Part shown: positions 41,661 through 52,935 of the stretch, piece after piece
Layout: every line of letters begins with the position of its first letter
Numbering within the stretch: the first letter of the stretch is position 1
Program-made: the position numbers and the translations under genes
The notes under the pieces: generated by a model
Told to the model about the DNA's origin: nothing
The model's input: only the letters and a program-made list of their open reading frames with translations
The model's database searches: none
DNA from: Symsagittifera roscoffensis
Taxonomy: Eukaryota; Xenacoelomorpha; Acoela; Convolutidae
DNA length: 64,000 nt
Assembly: GCF_963678635.1 (NCBI RefSeq)
Contig: NC_087067.1
Location: 50,460,233-50,524,232 of the forward strand
Reading direction: 5' to 3'

Positions 41661-42635
41661 GGTTGGTGTCATGTTACAGCACAGTTTCGCAGATTTATGG
41701 GGACGTTTTGAGGAATTTTTGGCAATTTTTTTACTTTTTTCCCAAAATTTTTCGGAAAACTTTGGTCAGCAGGTTCGAGTCGTAAACCAATCCAAAAAAC
41801 TAGTCCAGTACCTCTTGTCTATGGTCCAATTTTTTGGATTTTCAATCCGTTCACAATTACCCAAAAATTTGTGGTATCTGGAAAAAATTACCACTTGTAG
41901 CTTGCTTTGAGTTGGGATACACAATAGAACACCGTATGTAATTTTATTGCACAATAAATTTATAAAAACTAGATGAGTCTTACAGTTTTTGACGGTTTTG
42001 GAGATTGGGCGGTCACCGGTTTTGGGTTGTCAAGCCTTCGGTCTGTCACAGAGAAATTGTTCGGCAATCACTACTCTAACTTGCACAAAAAGTCCGTAAC
42101 TGACAGGGCACTCGACAGTCAGAATACCTGTTTGTAGGCCTACGATTGAGGGCTGCTGCCCAGCACCTGTATGTAGGCCTCAATTCCAGGAACTCCGGAT
42201 AGGTTGTGGCAAATAATACTTCGTTTACTTCGCGGTTCAATCGGGATGCCGCTCAACAAAAGCTTCACCACTACACAAAGACAATTTCCAGCCGCATGTT
42301 CCAAATAGAATCGGCGGCCATTGAATTATTCCAAGATAATATTTCTAATGAATGTGATCAAATAAGCGTTGATCCAAATAGCAGCCGACAGTCATGCCAG
42401 ATTGGGTTAGCAAGGAGTGCGGCTTTAGACGATAAAGAACAGTCCGACTTGGCTGCCAGCTCTTTTCCTGATTCTCAAAACACCTTATCGTTGGATTTAT
42501 TGAGTGCACAATCGAAATATTACCCTAAATCGTGCCCTGAAATTGTCAACAATAAACTGCAGTCAACTTTGCCAATTCCCCTCAGTAATCATTTCCGGAT
42601 CAGGGGGCAAAATTGTGAAAAATAGACCAACTGGT

Positions 42636-42653
42636 CCCTTGTGGGGCGCCAAA
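42636..42653 (-). other. Primer-binding site of the BEL/Pao element
   Basis: In element orientation TGGCGCCCCACAAGGGAC follows the 5' LTR after a two-base TT spacer. It should pair with the 3' end of a host tRNA. The tRNA is not identified. Confidence 0.75.
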
Positions 42654-42654
42654 A

Positions 42655-43139
42655 TGTGCGCGTCAATCTCCACACTTCGTGATAAAATCGGTTTTCAAAC
42701 ACTTTAATTAATGAGTATTTTCTCGGCAAAATAACTCCGGAAGTTTGAAAATATAACGATAATTTATAATTTTCAACAAGCTTTATCATCGGTAACATCG
42801 GCCACAATAAACTGCATAACTCAAAGCAAGCTGCAAAAATGGCCAGTATTTGTCCTTGAGACAAATTGCTCTTTTTAAAGGTCAGCCATAACCAAGGCTG
42901 AACCAAATTAGAGCGAAAAGACGGTTAAAAATGGGTTTTGGGGGGGACCGAACCTGGTTACGGGGCATCCCATCAAATTCGGTGCACATTCGAGTTCTAG
43001 AAAGGAAATGACCTAGTCGGGATTCGAACCGGCGCCGAACCCGCCGGGACGCACCATGTATACGCTTGGCTACTGTCCCTGTATGTATTTACTTTTATAT
43101 GCATTTATACTCTCGCACATTTACATTTGCGCTGCAACA
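42655..43139 (-). repeat. 5' LTR of the BEL/Pao element
   Basis: 485 bases, the partner of 33841-34325 with one difference (42977). It should contain the promoter. It also carries the tRNA-like segment at 43009-43082. Confidence 0.95.
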
Positions 43140-43144
43140 CTGTA

Positions 43145-44005
43145 GTCTGTAGTTTTTCTCAGGGGCAGATCTAGCATTTTCTCGAGGGGGGGGGGGGGGG
43201 GTGGGGGTTGCGGATTTTCAAAAAATATTCGAGAATTTTGACGACCTTTTTTTTAGGCAAAATTTAAAAAAAAACAGCTCAAAAAAAGCCATTTTTTTGG
43301 TGCACGCTCCCCCTGAAAATTAGTATATATTGGCGCCCAAGGCGCCTTTAGAAAAATTTTAGGTTCGGTCGGCCAAAAATGGATTTCCTAAAAATTTCAA
43401 AGGGGGGACCCTTTGGGTCGGCAGGGGGTCGAATCCCTCAGGAAGAGGCGTCCGCAAGCAGACAGACATGCCGAGGTGCTCGAAATATGTGACGACTTTG
43501 AAAGTCGAGATGGTTCAGCCGGAGCACATTCGAAATACAAATTGAGCAAATTAGTAGCATAAATCAAGCATAAATTTATTTTATTTTACTAATTGAACAA
43601 AAAAAAAATTTGCTCAAACAATGTCTCAGTCAGAATGATTGTTTCCCGCTAATGAGGAAAATGAGGAACATTGTTTCCCGCTAATTAGAAGTTTCAGGGG
43701 TTCCGTTCAAGGTTTTGAGATCTAAGGACACTTGTGGTACAAAAACGAAAAAATGATGGTCGATAGCAGGACGGTCCATTCACAGATGATGGTCCATTCA
43801 CACTTTTTGGGCTAATGAAAAAAAAAATTGAGAAAGAAGGCAAAGAAAAAAAGATAAAACTCTTAAATTACCGAAAAGATAGCAGAACAGTTACTTCTAA
43901 AGCCCGGTTTGACCAAAAAAAACCTATCATGTGTGATAAGTTATTGTTTCGAAATTTCGCTTTTATCACAAAGTTGACCACCGGGAAAAAGTCTTCACAG
44001 TTTTT
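43145..44005. other. Remainder of the TRIM intron
   Basis: Intron sequence before the BEL insertion. It has a run of 16 G at 43186-43201, AT-rich DNA, and a GGGGGTCGAATCCCTC stretch (about 43429-43440) that only weakly recalls a Pol III B box. No gene seen. Confidence 0.5.
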
Positions 44006-44034
44006 ACCTCAAGTGTTCACAGTTTTTACCTCAA
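43994..44034. repeat. Tandem duplication of the exon 1 splice donor
   Basis: TTCACAGTTTTTACCTCAA occurs at 43994-44012 and 44016-44034. On the minus strand each contains TTGAG|GTAAAAACTG, so the gene has two identical donors 22 bases apart. Use of the distal donor adds an in-frame TGA. Confidence 0.9.
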
Positions 44035-44248
44035 TTGCGGCTTTCAAGTCAAAGTTGATTGACAGATCATTGTCTTCTCTGATGGAGCCATCAATCGGCC
44101 GACGACATTTTGAACAGAGTCTCGCTTGACTGGTCAAAACTCCCTGCAGACAAACTTTTGGATACGAGCAGTAAGAATGTCCGCAAAATAAGGCTTTTGG
44201 GTTTTCTAGCGTTTCCAGGCAGATGCAACACTCGAAAATATCGCTCAT
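44030..44248 (-). CDS. TRIM-type gene, exon 1: RING finger
   Basis: Starts at ATG 44248 (MSDIFECCICLETLENPK) and ends at a donor GAG|GTAAAA (GT at 44029-44028), phase 0, matching exon 2 at 33662. The RING has CCIC near its start, then CGHSYC, VCLQG and CSKCRRP, the C3HC4 type that binds two zinc ions and recruits an E2 enzyme. The spacing between CGHSYC and the next Cys is CSYPKVC, three residues longer than the usual C-x2-C, which may be a local insertion. A second copy of the donor lies 22 bases downstream (43994-44012). Confidence 0.8.
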
Positions 44249-45879
44249 TTTCAAATGCTATTCAGACTTTCAATCAATTGCAACATTTTCAAATAACTTT
44301 ATTTATTACTTAGTTCGTTTAATCCGAAGTTAGAATTCCAGCAAAAAGTAATTCGAATGTTATGTTTGCCATTGTCAAGTCAAAAAGCTGACATTAGCAT
44401 TGAGCAAACAATAAAATGTCGAAAGAGCGAAGTTATTGTGATTGGAAACATTTGACGAATATCAAACTCCTTGACGTCATCATAAAAATAAGGTAGATCA
44501 ACGCACTCTCTATGTTTGTACATTTTTATTTGCAGTATACATCCTGAAGGATTTTGTTTAGCTATATTGGAAATTATAAATGTGATCATGTATCTATATC
44601 ATTTCGTCGATTAGTCCTTGAAGAAGAAGAGTATGTTTTCGCTTCTTCACGCATGTTCTTTCACGACAAGGCACGAATGAAAAATGAAATATTACAACGC
44701 ATGAAAGAAAAAAGAAATCATTTGCATAGTTTCGCGCACTTTTCCGGGCTCTTTCACAATTTTCTGTCATCTTTACCTCAGAAAGAGCGAAAACATACTC
44801 TTCAGCAATTAGAACATAGTTGAAGATAGTCTCGGGCAAAAGAGCCGCACTCGGGTACTTCGTGCCCTCAGGCCGTTCTCTTTTTCCCTAGAGCATCGTT
44901 CAACTATGTTCTAACTACTACAAAGAACCCAAAAAAATGTTACATTAGAACAACCGCAAAAAGGACCGAAAGAGAGTAGTTTAAGATTTTTTTGTCACAT
45001 TCTTAATTGTTACGACAATGTCCGAAGAAAATGACGAAATATTTTTGATCGGGTTGGTTTTTTTCTTCAGACAACTTTCGAGTTTTTGCCTAGCATTTTT
45101 CACCGGAACTTTTTATCAGCAGAAAGGTATTGTTGTCCTCAGCTCAAATTTAAAAAAAAATATTTCAGCTGTGTTTTTTTAATGAAGTTAAGTGAGATCA
45201 AAAGTAGAAATTTGGACAATTTGGGATATTTTCCCAGCGTTTCGATCTTGAAATATCTAGCTATTATGAAACATGGCTATCTTGCGAAGATCTTTAGTAT
45301 TCGAATACGAGGGTCTTATTGATTCGAGAACACTTGAGTCATGTACGTTGCGACATTAACGACCCTTTACGTCTGATTCCAATCCTATTCATGCACGAAC
45401 GGACATTCCTCTGAGCTCCTGATACTACAATCTACACGCAACCTGAGCTAAGAATCCTGAAAACAAACAAAAGATCGACTGAACAGCTTTTCGATACGAC
45501 TACTCAAAGAGTACGCTCCAACTTGAACACACGGACCAAGTGGAACCAAAGAGAATATCTTGTGAAAAAAATGAAATTGTGTGGATTCTAGAAGCATCTG
45601 TCCCTTATTAAGGTTGTCGAAGTTTTTTTGGGTACTGATAGCATTGCGCACTTATCCGTAAAAAAGTTGCGTAAGGAAAACTCGCAAGGCCCCGGTGAAA
45701 CTTGTCTTAGTTGAACCAAAAAAGGACTTCTAAACATCGCTATTAAATGTAGAACCAAGCCTTGAGCTTTTTAGTCTCGGTAACTAGTTTTCTCCCCGGG
45801 ATATTCATGATATGGAGACTTTTTTACAAATAATTTAAAATTGCGGTAATTTCCAATTGAGTTATTTATAGATTACTGT
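44249..45879. other. Upstream region of the TRIM gene, up to copy B
   Basis: Presumably contains the promoter on the minus strand, but no motif is certain. It includes the inverted repeats at 44626-44913. 44914-45879 shows no supported gene. Confidence 0.45.
44626..44913. repeat. Two adjacent inverted repeats upstream of the TRIM gene
   Basis: Arms GAAGAGTATGTTTTCGCT (44626-44643) and its perfect complement at 44787-44804; then TAGAACATAGTTGAA (44811-44825) and its perfect complement at 44899-44913. The second encloses a GC-richer 73-base loop containing TCGGGTACTTCG. Confidence 0.8.
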
Positions 45880-47824
45880 ACTCATAGAGTAATTTCAGAT
45901 AGGGTACACCGTCTGCTCGTCACGCTATCTTATTTTCGGCCGGATAGATTCGTGCAACTTCTTAGTCTAATACCGATCTTAAACTTACTGTTATATCTCT
46001 TAATCTCAATAGATCTAGTGTACACCGGTTTACGCGAGTTAGTTCCAGAATGAGAACAACTGTATTCTAGGTTTAATTCAAATTGTTCTGGTGTTGAAAC
46101 TACAAGTAGTTTCAACACTATACAAATAAATAGGTTGTTGGTTTGATGGAGTTTGATTGGTTAGTACTCAATATTTTATAGAGATAAAATATCATAATGA
46201 TAACCAATGATAAATACTAGTTTAGATCTGGTTCCACCCATCCGGGGTTTAGAGAGTTTTAGTTTTTTGTTCTTTTATATTCATCTGGAGGATGGATGAT
46301 GTTCATTTGTATGTTCATCAAATGAGCATCATTTTTGTTCTGTTCTTGGAGAAGGAAGCTCCAGGAAGCTGGAATCTTGGATATCAGTTTGTCATTCAAC
46401 AATGACTGTGAGCGCCAACAAAGTCAATCTGATTTCCAAATGGTTTGTTATGATCGTTTGTTCTTGTTTGGTAGAGAACTGTGTTTCGATCTCGTTTGGA
46501 AATGGCGTGAATTTTGAGTTTGCAAGGCCTGGTGAATTGGATCTGTACGTATACTTGAACATCGAGATGGCCATTGCTCTGTTGCAATGGATTTCCTTTT
46601 CTGTGATGCCAAGTCGTACTCTAAATCCATTGAGTGTAGTGACTGTAGGCAGCATGTCAGGTGGGCTTTGCCATTCCGTAGTTTGGAGTGTGATTGGGTT
46701 GTCAAGTTTCGTGCCGCTCGTCTTTGGGCTGTTTGTAATCTATATAATGCATTATTATTATTTACATATACAAACCTTTGTTAATCATGTTTCTTAGTTA
46801 TAATCTTGTAATTGTTTTAATCGCAAAAGCGTTATTATTTAGTTCGGTTAATTTTAAGAAATACTCACACTTGAGTAACTCTCCTCAAAAATATTTTCGT
46901 GGGTGTCACAAAGCGTGGATGTAGCACTGTGGGTGAGGCCGGCTATAGAGCATGCTCAGGACATCCTCTTCTGGTGGGTTAGATCAGAAGTGAGGGTATA
47001 ACTTCGTGCTCTCTTTTTGGAGGTTCCTGTGTTAGTTCAACCTTTCATGCCATTTTTCAGTACTAGCTTTTTCTTTTGTTGTCTTAGTTTTGTCTTTTCT
47101 GCAAAAATCAAATTGTGTTTCTTTAGTGTTCAGGCTTAAAACTAGTCTTTAAAAGATTAAATTATCCGGTTCTAAGCTGGTGTTAGTCCAGTTTGGGAAC
47201 CCTGGGTTTTCTTTTTAGTCATGCTGTTAAGTTGTGATTTATGGTATTTAGTAAGCTTGCGCTGGTTAGTTTGGATTATTATATAATTCCTTTCCAACCG
47301 GGTTAAAGGAAAGTTTGAAACGTGTTAATACTTGTTAGAGTTGTTATCAGTGAAAGTTGAAACTCAAATTAACTATTTTAAACGGTTCTTTGTGGGCGAG
47401 CAATGCAAATTTGGATAGAATATTTTTGCGAGAGAATATAAAGAAGCGTTTTTTGAAAAGATTAGTACTGCTTTTTGCAATTTATGAACCAGTTTTTATC
47501 AATTTACTACTTTTACTACTGCTTGATTTGGGGGTGGAAATTATCAAATTATTTTCAATTTATGAATATAAACTGCTTTGAGGAAAAGGCTTCATATATC
47601 AATTTACTGCTTGTACGGGATAATTTTCTTGCTTCAATTATTGGATAGGTTAATAGAAATTTATGATTTGAAAAGAGTTTCTGTTTTTTGTTTTGCTTTT
47701 TGTTTTGTAGATGATTGATGATTGTGCCTATAAAGAAAAAGAGAAAATATTGACTAAGATAAAGAAAAAGAAAAAATAAAGAAAAAGTGAAAAAGAAAAG
47801 ATATCAGATAGGTTAGCAGTTTAG
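45880..47824 (-). repeat. 3' noncoding region and 3' LTR of copy B
   Basis: Reverse-complement match to 8704-10615 of copy A, including the terminal ACTCATAGAGT (plus strand, 45880-45890). A pyrimidine-rich stretch at about 47735-47800 (element sense) follows the last ORF and is also present at 51890-51960. No gene is called within. Confidence 0.65.
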
Positions 47825-48766
47825 CTAACAAACGAATGATGTTTTTAGTTTGCAAAAGTGGCCAAAGTAATTTAAGTGCTTTAATGATGTTACGTTCTTC
47901 AGTGTTAGTGATTGTTCATACGGTGTGCTTTGAATTAGTTTATATAATTTGTGGTTAAAGTGAGTGTTATATATGAGTTCTAGGGTTGAGACTTCAACGG
48001 GCTGAAGGAATTCTTGAGGAATAATCATTGGGCGGGATTCGTCTACGTTTAGGAGTTTGTTTAGTCGGCAGAAGTTATACATCTGGATGATGGAATCATA
48101 ATTTCGAGGGGTGCCTTGTAGGTTGGTTTCTTTATTACAATATGTGAAGTTAAGAAAAAACGGTGATGTGTATTTTGAGTTAATGTTTTGGAATCTATGG
48201 TGAGGTTGTCGTGCTGGTGTTTTGTCAGTGTAATGATTTTGATTAAATTTATAATAAGTGTACGTATGTGTTTGTTTAGTTCGTAACATGACTTCGTGTG
48301 AACAGTGTAGATCACGTTCTTTTGGTGTGAGGAAATGAAAGGTTAGTGAATTATGGTTGAATTTGTTAAAGTTTGACTCATAATTATTAATATTACGTAG
48401 TGCTGCAGAGATGACTTTGTCGTATTTTTTGTTTAAGATGTTAAGGGTGAAGGTGTATGAGGTTTTTATGAAAAAATTTTCGGTTAATTGAGGATTAGTA
48501 TATGGGTCGCCAAGTAGACAAATGTCTTCATGTGTTCCGATGATATTATGATCGTAATAATCGATGGAGTGATTATTAGCTTTAGGTGCAGTGAATTTGG
48601 TTACGGAGCTGGCCTGGGGTTAGTGCTGTTGTGAGAAGGTAAAGTATGGTGCTGGATACTTCATTATCATGAGGGGTGTAATATGGTGGTAATGTTAATG
48701 GATTAGTAAAGTGGTAATGATATGTCCATGAGAGTTAGGGGTATAAGACATGCTCGTTTACATAAT
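47825..48766 (-). pseudogene. Last ORF of copy B (homologue of 7604-8614)
   Basis: The longest frame is 47825-48289 (MLRTKQTHTYTYYKFNQNHY and further), matching copy A through SKYTSPFFLNFTYC and FNHKLYKLIQSTPYE. The upstream part to about 48766 is recognisable but broken by stops and frameshifts. Confidence 0.7.
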
Positions 48767-49509
48767 TTGGTCTTTCATCATTGGGGTCGGAATGGAAGTA
48801 TGTATTTTGGGGGAAAAAGGGTTGGCATATTTGTAGGAATTCTTTCGTATTAGTGTAAGTGGATGATGTATAAATGAGGTGGATGTTCCTGGGTTAGATG
48901 GGAATGGGGTATTTGGGAATTTTCGTTTAAAGGTTCTATAAGCGCGGTTGGTACTAGAGGATGGGGTTGATGGGGAAGTGGGATTTTGGTAGGGTGTATA
49001 AGTTGAAGAGGGGTTGGGGTTGATGGATTGGATGATTTTAAAGATCGTGAAAGCTGGTGAATAGTTAGTGTTTGAGGGTGTTGCAATTTTTGTTGTAGTG
49101 TTATGAAGTTATCAAGTTCATGTGATAATTGTGTGTGATCTTGGTCGTTGTTATCGGATGATTCGCTGGTTAGAGGGGAATATGTGGGTGTGACATGTGA
49201 ATGGAAGAGGGAGGGGAAGGAGGTTCAATTTTGTTTTGGGAATGAAGAGGTTGAAAGGATGGTTGAGAAAATGTAGGTGGGCTGGTTTCAGAGTTTGCAA
49301 ATTCGTCGGGCGTTTCGATATCGGAGTTAATGAATTGGTGTTATACACTGTTGGGTTGGAATTAGTATCTGGTTCCATGCTGGGTGAGGTGTTAAGATGA
49401 GGTGATTGAGGTGGGGGAAAAGCAAAAGTGGGATGACGGGGAAGTTGTTCTGAAGGTTGGCTGGGTGGGAAATTGATTGATGGAGGGATCCAATTTGGTG
49501 GCTCATCAT
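48767..49509 (-). pseudogene. Post-env Ser/Pro-rich ORF of copy B (homologue of 6810-7589)
   Basis: Keeps the start MSHQIGSLHQSISHPANL (ATG about 49506-49509) and a FAFPPP block. It shifts frame several times, so pieces lie in frames at 49151-49540, 49327-49509 and 48850-49086. Confidence 0.6.
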
Positions 49510-49529
49510 GGGTTAAAAAAAATGGTTGT

Positions 49530-51867
49530 TCTGAGAACAAAAATTAGTGGTGTGTGGTTGTTCTATAATTTGTACATATGTGTCGTCTATGTTGGGTTGT
49601 TGGGTTATGATGTGTTGGTTTGGGCTTGTGGATAATTAGATCTCGAAGTTATGAGGTCTGATAGGGCAAAATTTCTAAAATTTCGTGGTACTAATGATAA
49701 GGGGTGGTAATGGTTAAGGTTTTATAATTGTGGCACTGTGGGCGTTGTATTTGTATATTTGTATTGTTTCGTGATTCGTCATACGTGTTTGGTGTTGTTG
49801 ATAACTTGTTATTGTGTTCTTTTAACCAAGAATTTTATTGATTGGTGTTGAAAATATTCCAAAAAAAACCTGCGAAAAGAATGCGTGCTACGCTTGCTTG
49901 TTTATTTAATTGTGTGTTTCTTGCGCATGTTACTTAGACTCTTTTTAAGAGTGAGAAAAGAAATCCAAGAAAATTAAACATTGCGTGTATTATAGTCACT
50001 CTTTCTAAGATGTAGTGTAGTAAGGCCATCCTAGAAGGATAAGAATATCGTTTTTCAAATATACAAAATTTAAAATGTTTATTGGTGATATATCTTGTGG
50101 TCTGTATTTTTCGACATTTAAGTAAATGTATTCTTTTATATCTTTAAAAAATCCGCTATAGTCTTGTGCGTATATGTCTGAAAATCCTGCTGTTTCTGCA
50201 GGTTTGCGTAGGTTTTGATCTATGGATTGTCGTTGGATTGTGTCCATTTTTGTAGGAAATTCTTTAAATTGTTGCGATCGAATGTGATGTTGATTGTCTG
50301 ATTTATATTATATGCTGATTGATTGTAGATCAATTTTGAGGTGACGGGCAATAGCTCTAATGCATTCTGGTGCAAATTTTTTGAGTGGTTGCATGAGTTT
50401 AAGGTATGGTGTGAAAAAATTATACTTATCTTCGTCAGGGTTTAATTGTATTACCTTGTGGCTGTTCTCTGATCCCCATCGGACTGCTGTATTCCAAAAA
50501 TAAATTCTGCGGGAGAGTGTATCAACAAAATGTAATTTATTTTTGTAGAAAATTGGGATTCTCTTAAAGCATCTTTTGTCTTCAAAAACATATAAAGGTG
50601 ATACTTTTTTGGTACAGGTGTAATACCATGTTATGTTTCCTTCGTAGTAAATAAAATTTGATCTGTTTCCTGACAATAAATATCCTGCATAAGGGATTTT
50701 TAGTACTGCTAGTGCGAGTGATTGTAAAATTTGTGTGCGTTCAAGTTCGCATAATTGATGGAGTGTTTCAAGTTCTGTCAAAGCCATTTCTTGAAAGATT
50801 CCACATATTGTGTAACCTAATTTCATGTCTTTTTGTATGTCATAGTGGATTGCGCCAAAGTAAGTGTTGTTCATGAGTGATATTTCTTGTAAACGTGTAC
50901 TTTCTGTATCTTGTGGTTCTAATTTTCCACTGGTTCTTCCTGTGTTCTTTTGAAATTTGACTGAGACATATTAGTTCTCATCAGTGTATGAGCGAGATGT
51001 AGTCATTGGATATATAATTAATTTTCCTGTATTCATGTCAAAACCGTTTTCGTATTCGACAAGAATTTCTGAATGTTTTGTTTTGCGAAGTGGTTTGTTG
51101 TATTTACATGAAAGTTCTGTTTCTGGGTATATTTGGAATCGTGGTCATTTATTCTCTACATTAGGGTTGTTTCCAAAATTATAATTACTATGTCTAATTT
51201 GGTCAGGTTTTACATCTTCAATTTCATCATTCTAGCATGTATTTTTGCTACTTGAAATGTTGTACAGGTGTCTTCGGGGAACCAAACGATTGTTGCTTGT
51301 GTGCGTTTTGTAGGATCGCCATATCCTTGGTCGTTTTTGCAAGGGAGTCTGATTCCTTGATAATTTATAGTGCCATCTTTAAAATCACGTTTTAGTTGTA
51401 CTTTTTTGAGTTGTATTTTCCAATCAAAAACATTATTTCTTGGTAGCCTTTAGTTTTTCTATCTGCTTTACAATTTGAGGGGTTGTTTATTCCAATGTGT
51501 GGTATCCAATTTTTATCATGGAGATCATATGTTAATCTTCCATGAGCTCCGTGAAAGGGAAATTTAGTATCTAGTCTTATATGATCTTGGTGTTTTTCAA
51601 GTTCAGCTTGATGTGCTAAGTCTGGAAAAACTTGAAAATTACTAGTTTTCTGTTTGTGCCTTTATTCGATGGGATTTTTAGTCTTTTAGGTTCGTTTCTG
51701 CAATTTTCAGGGCTGAGGTGTAATAGTCTTTCGATGTTACTTTGGTAGAAAGATTCGTGGTCTAATCTGTTTTTATTTCCGTTTGAAACTTGTGAACAAT
51801 GTATTTTCTTTTCTGAAAATGTTGCTGTGAATTCAAATCCTAGTAGTGTTGTAGCTCTAGCTTTCTT
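49530..51867 (-). pseudogene. env of copy B, main part
   Basis: Homologous to the copy A glycoprotein over most of its length. The best preserved pieces are 50308-50874 (ELERTQILQSLALAVLKIPY, AGYLLSGNRSNF) and 50005-50247 (the region before the anchor). Multiple stops and frameshifts, and a Trp-to-Arg class of changes, make it inactive. The upstream part is separated by the 897-base insert at 51868-52764. Confidence 0.75.
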
Positions 51868-52764
51868 GATGATTGATGAGATTGTGCCTATAAAGAAAAA
51901 GAGAAAATATTGACTAAGATAAACAAAAAGAGAAAATAAAGAAAAAGAGAAAAAGAAAAGATATCAGATGAGGTTAGCAGTTTAGCTAACAAACGAATGA
52001 TGTCTTTAGTTTGCAAAAGTGGCCAAAGTAATTCAAGTGCTTTAATGATATTACGTTCTTCAGTGTTAGTGATTGTTCATACGGTGTGCTTTGAATTAGA
52101 TTATATAATTTGTGGTTAAAGTGAGTGTTATATATGAATTCTAGGATTGAGACTTCAACGGGCTGAAGCAATTCATGAGGAATAATCATTGGGCGGAATT
52201 CGTCTACGTTTAGGAGTTTGTTTAGTGGGCAGAAGTTATACATCTGGGTGATGAAAAGATTATTTCGGAGGGTGCCTTGTAGGTTAGTGTCTTTATTACA
52301 ATATGTGAAGCTAGGAAAAAACGGTGATGTGTATTTTGAGTTAATGTATTGGAATCTATGGTGAGGTTGTCGTGCTGGTGTATTGTCAGTGTAATGATTT
52401 TGAATAAATTTATAATAAGTGAACGTATGTGTTTGTTAAGTTTGTAACATGACTTCGTGTGAACAGTGCAGATCACGTTCTTTTGGAGTGAGGAAATGAA
52501 AGGTTAGTGAAGTATGGTTGAATTTGTTAAAGTTTGATTCATAAGCTTTTGTATTACGTAGTGCTGCAGAGATGACTTTGTCGTATTTTTTGTTTAAGAT
52601 CTTAAGGGTGAAGGTGTATGAGGTTTTTATGAAAAACTTTTCGGTTAATTGAGGATTAGTATATGGGTCGCCAAGTAGACAAATGTCTTCATTTGTGTCG
52701 ATGATATTATGATCGTAATAATCGATGGAGTGATTATCAGCTTTAGGTGCAGTGAAGTTGGTTA
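51868..52764 (-). repeat. Fragment of the last ORF lodged inside env of copy B
   Basis: Nearly identical to about 47708-48606, including the C-terminal part of the last ORF (52476-51986) and the pyrimidine-rich segment after it. It begins and ends abruptly within env: env sequence resumes at 52765 (complement of CTTATTTGCATATTTGTG) and below 51868. Confidence 0.8.
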
Positions 52765-52935
52765 CGTATTCACCTTGAGTGACTTATTTGCATATTTGTG
52801 TAATGTTTTTTGTTCATTTTCTTCACAGTCATAGTGTGTGATTAAAAAATCCTGTGGTCGGTTCGGGTGAAGGATTATTGGGATCAGGTTCTGAAAAATT
52901 GAAAAGGAAAAGAGTATGAAAAATTAGTTTCTTTA
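52765..52935 (-). pseudogene. env of copy B, N-terminal part
   Basis: Corresponds to copy A positions about 4194-4375: the signal-peptide-like hydrophobic stretch is present, but the ATG has become ATT and stops follow. Confidence 0.6.

Larger units (their letters stand above)
40918..42654 (-). other. 5' leader of the BEL/Pao element
   Basis: 1737 bases between the 5' LTR and the gag-pol ATG with no element-sense gene that I can support. It holds a tandem repeat (41161-41660). A 139-codon frame at 42206-42625 runs antisense and is not called. Confidence 0.7.
33841..43139 (-). mobile_element. BEL/Pao LTR retrotransposon, near-identical LTRs, inserted in the TRIM intron
   Basis: A 9299-base element with 485-base LTRs at both ends and a 5-base target duplication CTGTA (33836-33840 and 43140-43144). 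Element orientation is minus. It has a primer-binding site next to the upper LTR, a polypurine tract next to the lower LTR, and one long gag-pol frame. The LTRs differ at one position that I can see (G at 34163, A at 42977), so insertion is recent. Base composition is clearly GC-richer than the host intron. Confidence 0.95.

Noticed and set aside
42206-42625. 139-codon plus-strand frame in the BEL leader as an antisense gene.
   Set aside because: It overlaps the element leader on the wrong strand, has no recognisable motif, and ends by chance near the primer-binding site.
43425-43445. GGGGGTCGAATCCCTC as another tRNA-like element.
   Set aside because: No A box or stems at the right distance.
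44554-44823. 89-codon frame upstream of the TRIM gene.
   Set aside because: It lies across the inverted repeats; the repeat structure explains the open stretch better than coding.
46402-46797. Frames of up to 131 codons in the 3' region of copy B, and the 88-codon frame at 9681-9947 in copy A.
   Set aside because: They are not shared in frame between the two copies, although the DNA is homologous, so they are not conserved proteins.
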